A DNA stretch of 16,264 nucleotides from a bacterium. GTDB taxonomy: Bacteria > Chloroflexota > Dormibacteria > UBA8260 > Bog-877. The notes under the pieces were generated by a model that was given only the letters and a program-made list of their open reading frames with translations, ran no database searches and had not been told where the DNA came from. Below, one piece after another: positions 6,262 to 12,791 of this stretch (position 1 is the first letter of the stretch; each line of letters begins with the position of its first letter). A program made the translations under genes and the position numbers. The stretch spans positions 1 through 16,264 of the forward strand of contig JAKAWF010000052.1 in assembly GCA_021817025.1 (NCBI GenBank), given 5' to 3'.

Positions 6262-8055
6262 ATGGGCGTGCATGACCGCCGAGCGGAGGGTCGCGGGCTC
6301 AACTTCTTCACGGTGGACCGGAACCTCCAGCGGGTCCTCGCGAGCCGTCTGACCGCGCCGGAGTACGCACGGGCCAGGCCTCTCTTCGAGCGCATGGGTG
6401 CCCTGTCGGGGGATCAGATCGACCGCCAAGCCGAATACACGGACCGCTTCGCCAGGCCAGTTCTGGCAACCCACGACCGTCAGGGCAACGTGGTCAACGA
6501 GGTGACCTACAACCCCCGCTACGAGGAGTCGGTGGGGCAGGTCTACGGGCTTGGCATCGTGGGTTGCAACTACGGACCTCGGCCTCTGCCCTACACCGTG
6601 CACTTCGGACTGCTCTACCTCCTGAGCGAGTCGGACCCCGGCCTCAGCTGCCCCGTCACGCTCACGGCGGCGACCGCCTATGTCATCTCCCGCCACGGTA
6701 GCGAGAGCCAGAAGTCCCGCTACCTGCCTCGCCTGGCGGTCAGAGAGGAGGGGCCCTTCGCCGACGGCGCCACCTTCGTCACTGAGAAGCAGGGCGGGTC
6801 CGACGCGGGGCTGGCCACCACCTTGGCCGACCCGCTGGCGAGGGGTGAGATGCCGGCCATACGCCAGGTCTACGGAGCAGGGGACGAGCAGCTGGTGCGG
6901 CTCACCGGAGAGAAGTGGTTCGCCAGCAACGCCGACGCCGACCTCGCGCTGGTGACGGCGCGTCCTCCCGGGGGGCCCGACGGCACCCGCGGGCTCGGCC
7001 TCTACCTCATGCCCCGTAACCTCGCTGACGGCAGCATGAACGCCTATCGCATCCGCCGGCTCAAGGACAAGCTCGGCACCACTGGGCTCGCCACAGGCGA
7101 ACTGGAGCTGCAGGGGGCGCTGGCCGAGCTGGTGACCCCACCCCCGGACGGGTTCAAGCACATGCTCGAGGCGCTGGAGTTCTCGCGCATCGCGAACTCC
7201 GTGGCCTCGGCGGGTATCCACCGCCGGGTCTACCTGGAGGCAAGACTCTACGCCGCGGAGCGTCTCGCCTTCGGCACCACCTTGAGCCGACACCCGATGG
7301 TGCAGCAGACGATCGTCACGATGCTGGCGGAGCTGGAGGCGGCCACGGCCTTGGCTTTCGCGGCGGCGCAGGGGCTCGACGCGGCCACGGCCGACGCCTC
7401 GCCCGAACGTGTCGCCTGGCATCGGCTGACGACAGCGCTCGCCAAGTACCGCACCGGCGAGTTGGCAGTGCGCAATGCCAGTCGTGCTATCGAGGTGCTG
7501 GGGGGCAACGGCTACGTCGAGGAGTACGTCACGGCCCGGATGTTCCGGGAGGCGCAGGTGCTGCCGGTCTGGGAAGGACCGGCGAACATTCAGGCGCTGG
7601 AGCTCCTGCGCACCCTGACGCCGCGCTGGCGCGCGGACCTGGTCCTGGGGCGGCGGGTGAGTGAGGTTGCCGCGCGGGCCCTGGCGGACCCCCGCAGCCG
7701 CGAGCTGGGTGCGCTTCTCTGCCAGCGCTGGCGGGAGGCGGAGAGCGCCATCAGTTGGCTCGCGCAGCACTCGGCCGCGGCTCCCCAGCACGCCCGGCGG
7801 CTGATGGATTTCCTCAGCGAGATCCTCGAGTTCTTGCTGATGCTCGACGACGCGGTGACCGACTTGAAGGCAGCCGATGAGCGCAAGCTGGTGCTCACCT
7901 GGTGGCTCGCCCGCCTCTACCTACAGCCCCCGGCCGCGCACGGCGTGGGCGAGGATGTCGCGTGGCTCGACTCGATCTACGGTCCCCTGACCGAGGACGA
8001 GCCCTGCGGTGGTGTCCCGCTGCCCCGGCTGGGTGTGGGGGAGTCCACCGGATGA
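6262..8055 (+). CDS. AidB-like acyl-CoA dehydrogenase
   Basis: A 597-residue flavoprotein of the acyl-CoA dehydrogenase superfamily, AidB branch. Visible family blocks: NFFTVDRNLQ near the N-terminus; FVTEKQGGSDAG (172-183), the FAD/substrate loop; GEKWFASNADAD (216-226); FSRIANSVASAGIHRRVYLEARLYA (central helices, given here as separate conserved turns around 308-331); EVLGGNGYVEE (411-421); and REAQVLPVWEGPANI (429-443), where Glu438 is in the position of the catalytic base. The C-terminal 150 residues form the extra helical domain that makes AidB-type proteins longer than ordinary dehydrogenases. E. coli AidB is linked to the alkylation response, but most bacterial relatives next to acyl-CoA ligases probably oxidise acyl-CoA substrates. 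ATG 6262 is chosen because conservation starts just after it and AGAAGGG lies upstream; the open frame back to 5515 is transposase debris. Its stop overlaps the next start (ATGA). Confidence 0.88.
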   Translation: MGVHDRRAEGRGLNFFTVDRNLQRVLASRLTAPEYARARPLFERMGALSGDQIDRQAEYTDRFARPVLATHDRQGNVVNEVTYNPRYEESVGQVYGLGIVGCNYGPRPLPYTVHFGLLYLLSESDPGLSCPVTLTAATAYVISRHGSESQKSRYLPRLAVREEGPFADGATFVTEKQGGSDAGLATTLADPLARGEMPAIRQVYGAGDEQLVRLTGEKWFASNADADLALVTARPPGGPDGTRGLGLYLMPRNLADGSMNAYRIRRLKDKLGTTGLATGELELQGALAELVTPPPDGFKHMLEALEFSRIANSVASAGIHRRVYLEARLYAAERLAFGTTLSRHPMVQQTIVTMLAELEAATALAFAAAQGLDAATADASPERVAWHRLTTALAKYRTGELAVRNASRAIEVLGGNGYVEEYVTARMFREAQVLPVWEGPANIQALELLRTLTPRWRADLVLGRRVSEVAARALADPRSRELGALLCQRWREAESAISWLAQHSAAAPQHARRLMDFLSEILEFLLMLDDAVTDLKAADERKLVLTWWLARLYLQPPAAHGVGEDVAWLDSIYGPLTEDEPCGGVPLPRLGVGESTG

Positions 8056-9524
8056 GCACGGTCCTGGACCTGCTGGAGCGCGCGGCTGGCAACTACCCTG
8101 ACCTGGTGGCGGTGCGCAGCCCCCAGCAGGGGCGGCAGCTCAGCTGGCAGGAGTTGCGCACCGGGGCCCAGCATTGGGGCGGGGTGCTGGTGGCGCGCGG
8201 AGTCGCTCCGGGCGACCGGGTGGCGATCGTGCTGGGGAACGCGCTCGAGTTTCCGCTCGCCTTCTTCGCCGCGCTCTACGCGGGCGCGGTGGCGGTCCCG
8301 CTCAATGCTCGGCTCACCCCGAACGAGGCGGCGGGCATCCTCGCCCACTCCGAGGTGAGGCTGGCGATCTGCAGCCGGGAGACGTGCCCGTTGGCCTCCG
8401 CCACGGTGCCGGTCCTGGAACCCGAAGAGCTCGACCGGGTGCCCGCCGCAGCCCTGCCCCCCCTGCCAGCGGGCCACGACGACGCGGAGATCCTCTACAC
8501 CTCCGGCACCACCGGCCAGCCCAAGGGCGTCGTCATGACACATGCGGCGATCGTGGAGACGGCGGCGATGGCGGCCTACGAGTTCGGCATGCGTCCCGGT
8601 GAGCGGGTGGCGGTGCTGATGCCCGTGACTCACGCGGCCCCGCTGAACCTATTTCTGGTCGGAGCCGTCTACACGGGTAGCACGGTGGTGCTGGACACCT
8701 TCAATCCCCGCGATTGCGGCGCCATGCTGGAGCTGCTCCAGCGCGAAGCCGTGCAGTACCTCTTCGCGGCCCCAGTTGCGTACCTGCTGGCGCTGCGAGC
8801 CGAGCCCTCCGGCTACGACCTCTCCGCCATGAAACAGTGGGTGTATGGGGGTGCGCCGATGGCCGCCGACCAGGTGCAGGCCGCCCGCAAGACCTTTGGG
8901 GGCCGTTGGATGGGGGTTTACGGCCTCACCGAGAGCGGGCCCAACGGGATCGCTCTCGCCGATGAGGACCACGACCAGCACGCCGGCTCGCTCGGTTGGC
9001 ACCCGACCGTGAACACCGAGGTGCGCCTGGTGGATGGGGATGGGCTGGAGGTTGCGGCCGGTACGCCGGGCGAGCTCATCATGCGCACGCCGAGCGCCAT
9101 GCGGGGCTACCTCAAGAACCCCGAGGCCACCGCCGCAGTGCTGCGGGATGGCTGGGTCCACACCGGCGACATGGCCCGGCGCGACGCCCAGGGATATTAC
9201 TGGATGCTCGATCGGAAGAAGGACCTGATCCTTTCCGGCGGCTACAACGTCTATCCACGGGAGGTGGAGGAGGCCATTCTGACCCACCCCGCCGTCTTGG
9301 ACGTGGCGGTGGTGGCCACGCCGCATCCGGAGTGGGGGGAGACCGTCGCGGCCGTGGTGGTGCTGCGGGAGGGCGAGAGCTTGACTCTGGAGCAGTTGCG
9401 TGACCACCTGGGCCCGCGGCTGGCCAGCCAGAAGCAGCCTCGCCGGCTCGAGATCGTGGCGACGTTGCCGCGCAACGCCACGGGCAAACTGCTCAAGCAG
9501 GAGCTCCGCCAGCTCCTCGCCTGA
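8052..9524 (+). CDS. AMP-forming acyl-CoA synthetase (fatty-acid or carboxylate CoA ligase)
   Basis: A 490-residue ANL-superfamily adenylating enzyme that activates a carboxylate with ATP to the acyl-adenylate and transfers it to CoA. Motifs: P-loop YTSGTTGQPKGV (149-160), the A5 motif VYGLTESGP (289-297), DGWVHTGD (366-373), the hinge region DRKKDLILSGGYNVYPREVE (387-406), and the C-terminal catalytic lysine in LPRNATGKLLK (K479). Length is typical for compact medium- or long-chain ligases. There is no signal or carrier domain. It begins inside the stop codon of the acyl-CoA dehydrogenase (ATGA at 8052-8055), so the two are translationally coupled and probably act in sequence: the ligase makes the thioester that the dehydrogenase oxidises. 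Chain length and substrate cannot be read from the sequence. Confidence 0.92.
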   Translation: MSTVLDLLERAAGNYPDLVAVRSPQQGRQLSWQELRTGAQHWGGVLVARGVAPGDRVAIVLGNALEFPLAFFAALYAGAVAVPLNARLTPNEAAGILAHSEVRLAICSRETCPLASATVPVLEPEELDRVPAAALPPLPAGHDDAEILYTSGTTGQPKGVVMTHAAIVETAAMAAYEFGMRPGERVAVLMPVTHAAPLNLFLVGAVYTGSTVVLDTFNPRDCGAMLELLQREAVQYLFAAPVAYLLALRAEPSGYDLSAMKQWVYGGAPMAADQVQAARKTFGGRWMGVYGLTESGPNGIALADEDHDQHAGSLGWHPTVNTEVRLVDGDGLEVAAGTPGELIMRTPSAMRGYLKNPEATAAVLRDGWVHTGDMARRDAQGYYWMLDRKKDLILSGGYNVYPREVEEAILTHPAVLDVAVVATPHPEWGETVAAVVVLREGESLTLEQLRDHLGPRLASQKQPRRLEIVATLPRNATGKLLKQELRQLLA

Positions 9525-9527
9525 TCG

Positions 9528-9564
9528 CCCGGCCCCGGCTGGGCTGGGTGCTCTCTTTCTTTCC
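9528..9564 (+). terminator. Weak candidate terminator after the ligase gene
   Basis: CCCGGC (9528-9533) can pair with GCTGGG (9538-9543) with one G-U pair and a 4-base loop. A pyrimidine-rich tract (CTCTCTTTCTTTCC) follows about 8 bases later rather than directly, so this is not a canonical intrinsic terminator. Confidence 0.22.
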
Positions 9565-9581
9565 CCAACAGAGGAGGGGAG

Positions 9582-9672
9582 CGGCTCGGATGGGCATCCC
9601 AGCGCCGGTCACGGTGATCCGGGCAGACACCGGTCGGTCGGCAACCCGAGCCGGGGCCACCGCGGCCCCGGC
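9582..9672 (+). promoter_or_regulatory. Self-complementary leader upstream of the VIT transporter, possible cis-regulatory RNA
   Basis: CGGCTCGG (9582-9589) is a perfect 8-base complement of CCGAGCCG (9646-9653) and would close a junction containing TGGG/CCCA (9591-9594 with 9598-9601) and CCGGT/ACCGG (9605-9609 with 9629-9633). A second perfect 9-base stem, GCCGGGGCC (9650-9658) with GGCCCCGGC (9664-9672) and loop ACCGC, shares bases 9650-9653 with the first, so the two are mutually exclusive, as in a switch. The unpaired GGTCGGCAACCC (9636-9647) resembles the core of SAM-I/SAM-IV type riboswitches, but I cannot draw their full helix set. The same bases are also an open in-frame extension of the transporter from ATG 9590 with AGGAGGGG (9572-9579) ahead, so it may simply be coding. 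Confidence 0.3.
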
Positions 9673-9705
9673 CCTGTTGGCCCAGACGGGAGCAGCCTGG
9701 CCGGG

Positions 9706-9711
9706 GATAAT
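9706..9711 (+). promoter_or_regulatory. Candidate -10 element for a leaderless VIT transcript
   Basis: GATAAT matches the TATAAT consensus at 5 of 6 positions and ends 7 bases before ATG 9719, the spacing expected if transcription begins at or next to the A of the start codon. No good -35 element is seen at 16-18 bases. Confidence 0.3.
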
Positions 9712-9718
9712 CTCGCCC

Positions 9719-10441
9719 ATGACCATCCGCTGGCTCTTTCCCCACCCTGACGCCGCGGGAGAGAGCCACCGCGGCACCGGCACCGGTGGGTTGCGGGCGG
9801 CCGTGTTGGGTGCCGACGACGGGATCGTCTCCACCGCCAGCCTGATGCTGGGGGTGGCGGCATCACGAGCCTCCCAGGCCGGAGTCATCACCGCCGGGAT
9901 TGCGGGCGTGGTCGCCGGCGCGCTGTCGATGGCGGCCGGGGAGTACGTCTCGGTCTCCTCGCAGCGGGACTCGGAGCGGGCGGACCTGAGCCGAGAGCAG
10001 GCGGAGCTGACGGCGGACCCTGAGGGGGAGTTGGAGGAGCTGGCCCAGATCTACGTCGGGCGGGGCGTTGAATACGACCTGGCCCGCCGGGTGGCGGTCC
10101 AGCTGACCAAGGCGGACCCGCTCGCGGCTCATGCCCGCGAGGAGCTGGGGATAACCGATTCCGGTCGCGCCCGACCGCTCCAGGCGGCGGGCTTCTCGGC
10201 GACCTCGTTCGTGGTGGGCGGGCTGCCCGCCGTGCTGGCCTTCGCGCTGGCTCCCGCACCGGCCCGGATCCCGGTCCTGGCCACGGTCGCCGTCCTCGCC
10301 CTGGGGGTGCTCGGTGCCCTGGGAGCCATCGCTGGAGGGGCCAACTGGAGGCGCGGTGCACTCCGGGTTCTGATCGGCGGAACCGCCGCCATGGCGATCA
10401 CGGCCGCGGTGGGGCAGATGGTGGGCTCAGCCGGGCTCTGA
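9719..10441 (+). CDS. VIT1/CCC1-family metal ion transporter (Fe2+/Mn2+)
   Basis: A 240-residue membrane protein. The first helix region LRAAVLGADDGIVSTASLMLGVAAS and the second GVVAGALSMAAGEYVSVSSQ carry the family signatures L-G-(A)-x-D-G-(I/L)-(V/I)-S-(T/V) and (G/A)-x-x-S-M-(A)-x-G-E-Y. Between helices 2 and 3 is a Glu-rich cytosolic stretch (QAELTADPEGELEELAQIY through AHAREELGI) that corresponds to the metal-binding domain of VIT1. Three further helices fill the C-terminal third. The family exports or sequesters iron or manganese by proton exchange, and in bacteria the protein sits in the plasma membrane. Family length and the start of conservation favour ATG 9719; ATG 9590, with a much better ribosome-binding sequence, would add 43 Ala/Gly/Pro-rich residues. 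It is transcribed alone, 195 bases after the ligase gene. Confidence 0.85.
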   Translation: MTIRWLFPHPDAAGESHRGTGTGGLRAAVLGADDGIVSTASLMLGVAASRASQAGVITAGIAGVVAGALSMAAGEYVSVSSQRDSERADLSREQAELTADPEGELEELAQIYVGRGVEYDLARRVAVQLTKADPLAAHAREELGITDSGRARPLQAAGFSATSFVVGGLPAVLAFALAPAPARIPVLATVAVLALGVLGALGAIAGGANWRRGALRVLIGGTAAMAITAAVGQMVGSAGL

Positions 10442-10705
10442 CAGTTGGTCGCTGCCCGCCGAGATCGCTCCCGGTCGGCGGTGGTCGGAGTCGTGAGTCT
10501 GGATCGGGTCTCCCCTGACGAAGTGTTGCAGTACGATCATTGGTTCGTGTTTGTCGAGCCGTGTGATGGGCTCACGAACCCCATCGGCAGAATCCCGGCG
10601 ACCGCGCCGGACCCGGCCGGCGAGCCTTTGGTCCGAGCGGCCCGATCTCAGCGTGGGTTGAACGTATCACGGCCGTAACCGACCCCGGAAGACGCAGCGG
10701 AGGAA
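10442..10705. other. Intergenic region between VIT gene and GGDEF pseudogene
   Basis: About 260 bases. One 77-codon open frame crosses it (10445-10678) but has no recognisable features and no ribosome-binding site. Base composition is slightly less GC-rich around 10515-10550, where a promoter might lie; no clear -35/-10 pair was found. Confidence 0.35.
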
Positions 10706-11978
10706 ATGATGCCAATCTCTTGGGCGATGGATCTCACAGTCCGCCGCCATTCGGCACTGGCCTGGCTGGCTGCGATCGCCGGGCTGGTGTACTCGGCGGT
10801 CGCCCCGGCCTGGGGGCTGCCGCCGGGCTGGCCCAGCTCCTCGGCCTTCCCTTGCTGATCGCAGCTCTGGCCACCTACGTGGTCGAGCCCCAGCGCTGGC
10901 GCCACGGGCTGCCACCCTGCTCGATCTGGCGATTCTGGGGGTCGCCATCTGCGCTCCGCCCGCGGTCTCCCCGCTGCTCGCCGTGGGCGGTCTGAGGGCG
11001 CTCTCGGTCGGGGTGAGCTGGACCGCTGCGTGCGCCCTCTTCGCGGGCGCGCTCTGGGCCGGAGCGGGATGGGTTCGCCCCCGCGCGCAGATGGCCTTCA
11101 CGATCCTGGTCGTGTTGCTGGGGAGCGCCCTGTTGCTGGCGTCCCTCCACCTGGGCCTGATCCTGATCGGACACCTAGCGGAGCCGTGGTGGCTCACCGC
11201 CGCTCACGGTCCGGGCTTCTTGCTGGCGGCAGTGGCCCCGACTTGGGGGTCACGCCCCCGGGCTGGCTCGGCCACGCGCCCAGCGCGTGGTCGGTGGTGC
11301 ACAGCTACGTCCCCCACCTGCCCGCCGCCGGGCTGGTCCTGGTCGCCCTCTATGTGGACCTGACCGCCGGCGCGACGGACCGAGGGGTCACCCTGGGCGC
11401 TCTGGTGGTCAGCGCCAGGCTGCTGGTTCGACAGTTCCTGCTGCTGCGTGACCACCGCGACCTGCTCACCGAGCGCTCGCGCCAGGCTCTTCATGATCCA
11501 CTCACCGGGCTCCTCAACCGGCGGGCGTTCGACCAGGATCTGGAGCAGCACTTGCACCGATCACGGCGGGACGTGGGCAGCTTCGTGCTGGCGCTGGTCA
11601 CCGTGCCGGCGCGCGGCGCTGGTGGCCACCGCGGCCGCGCTCTCCCGGTGTGGACGGCGCCCCGACCGGGTGTATCGGATTGGTGGGGACGAGTTCGCGC
11701 TCCTGCCACCGGGGGCGGATCGAGCGGCCGGCGGCCGCCTCCTGGAGCAGGCGACCGCCCCGCTCTGGCGCAGCGTCCCCGAGGCCCGGTTCAGCGCCGG
11801 GATCGCGCTGGCTCCCGAGGACGGGGAGACCACCGGCATCCTCTTCGGCGCCGCCGACAGCCACCTCTACCAGAACAAGCGCCACCGCGGACAGCGGGGA
11901 AGTCGGGCCCGGGCGCAGCCGGGCAGCGCCTGGAAGCTGGAGTTCAGTGAGACCAGCTCGGTGGTCGACGCTCCCTGA
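10706..11978 (+). pseudogene. Membrane-bound GGDEF (diguanylate cyclase) protein, multiply frameshifted
   Basis: GGAGG (10699-10703) precedes ATG 10706/10709. The protein can be followed only by changing frame at least four times: SALAWLAAIAGLVYSAVAPAW (stop at 10856); then LLGLPLLIAALATYVVEPQRW; then LLDLAILGVAICAPPAVSPL to about 11230, with several helices; then VVHSYVPHLPAAGLVLVALYVD onward through a linker helix to LHDPLTGLLNRRAFDQDLEQ (N-terminal GGDEF motif); then from about 11600 AALVATAAALSR, RVYRIGGDEFALLPPG and ARFSAGIALAPEDGE to the stop at 11978. Shifts lie near 10815, 10905, 11245 and 11600. At the last one the usual D-x-D-x-F-K-x-x-N-D-x-x-G-H segment that binds GTP and metal is absent, so bases were deleted as well. 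The intact ancestor would make cyclic di-GMP from a 7-9 helix membrane sensor. Its 3' end overlaps the convergent enoyl-CoA hydratase gene by 35 bases. Confidence 0.78.
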
Positions 11979-12720
11979 ATGCCGCTATCCCATCCTGCCC
12001 CTCGGCGCTGGAGAAGAGGCGAGCCGACAGCTCGACCATCTGCTCGAAGCCGACCTGGCGGTCCATCAGGGGAACTGCTGAGATCAGCCGCTTGGCCTCA
12101 GCCTGGGCACCGGGGGCCCCCCGCAGCAGCTCGCCCAAGAGTGACGACACTGCGTCGTCAAGACCGCTGGGCTCGACTGTCCGGTTGATGAGCCCGATGG
12201 CGAGCGCCTCGGCGGCGGAGAACACCCGCCCCGACAAGAAGAGCTCGAGGGCGGCGGCGCGAGATATCTTGGCCAGCACCGGGGTGGAGATCACGGCCGG
12301 GGCCACGCCCACCCGGACCTCGCTGAAGGCGAACGAAGCGGAGGTGCTGGCGAGGGCCACGTCACTGGCGGCCACCAGCCCCATGCCGCCGCCGCGAACC
12401 GCTCCGTCGATCCGGCAGACGATCGGCTTGGGGCTGTCCAGCATCATCGTGAGCAGCGGGACCAGGCCGCCAGCGCCCGGACTGGCGCCGGTGGCCTGGT
12501 AGGCCAGTGCCTGCTCCCTCAGGTCCGCCCCCGAGCAGAAGACTCCCCCGGAATGGCCCAGCACCACCAGCCTGACCTGGGGGTCCTCCAACAGATCCTG
12601 CAGCCCGGTCAGCAGCTGCTCCAGCAGCCGAACCGAGAGGGCGTTGCGGTTGGCCGGCGAGTCCAGGGTCAGGAAGGCGACCTCCTGCCGGGTCTCGGAG
12701 ACCACCAAACGCTCAGACAT
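11944..12720 (-). CDS. Enoyl-CoA hydratase/isomerase (crotonase) family protein
   Basis: A 258-residue crotonase-fold enzyme. The first oxyanion-hole block is FCSGADL (61-67) and the second GAVRGGGMGL (106-115). Glu134 in FAFSEVRVGVAPAVIS corresponds to rat crotonase Glu164. The other catalytic glutamate (Glu144, normally in G-G-G-x-E-L) is Gly here (GGGMGLVAASD). This pattern, with F-x-F-S-E-V-R-x-G-x-x-P-A-V-I-S, resembles the branch containing bacterial methylglutaconyl-CoA hydratase-like and isohexenylglutaconyl-CoA hydratase-like enzymes, so a branched-chain acyl-CoA substrate is possible but not established. ATG 12720 agrees with where conservation starts; TTAGAA (12751-12756 on the minus strand) could be part of a -10 element. 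It follows helY by 71 bases on the same strand and converges on the GGDEF pseudogene. Confidence 0.88.
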   Translation of the reverse strand: MSERLVVSETRQEVAFLTLDSPANRNALSVRLLEQLLTGLQDLLEDPQVRLVVLGHSGGVFCSGADLREQALAYQATGASPGAGGLVPLLTMMLDSPKPIVCRIDGAVRGGGMGLVAASDVALASTSASFAFSEVRVGVAPAVISTPVLAKISRAAALELFLSGRVFSAAEALAIGLINRTVEPSGLDDAVSSLLGELLRGAPGAQAEAKRLISAVPLMDRQVGFEQMVELSARLFSSAEGQDGIAAFRERRPPSWSH

Positions 12721-12791
12721 GACAGCGACAGTTGCTCACGCCGCCCGCAATTCTAAGTTGTGGCCGGGTCGCGAAGAGGCCGGCCCCTCGG

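Noticed and set aside
6136..7791. 551-codon open frame on the minus strand
   Set aside because: It lies wholly antisense to the acyl-CoA dehydrogenase, has no recognisable motif and an Arg/Gly/His-rich composition typical of the complement of a GC-rich gene.
9582..9672. Firm call of a SAM-type riboswitch
   Set aside because: The GGTCGGCAACCC core is suggestive, but the standard P2-P4 helices could not be drawn and the downstream gene is a metal transporter; kept only as an unassigned structured leader.
10445..10678. 77-codon open frame after the VIT gene
   Set aside because: No ribosome-binding site, no recognisable domain, and amino-acid composition like random GC-rich sequence.
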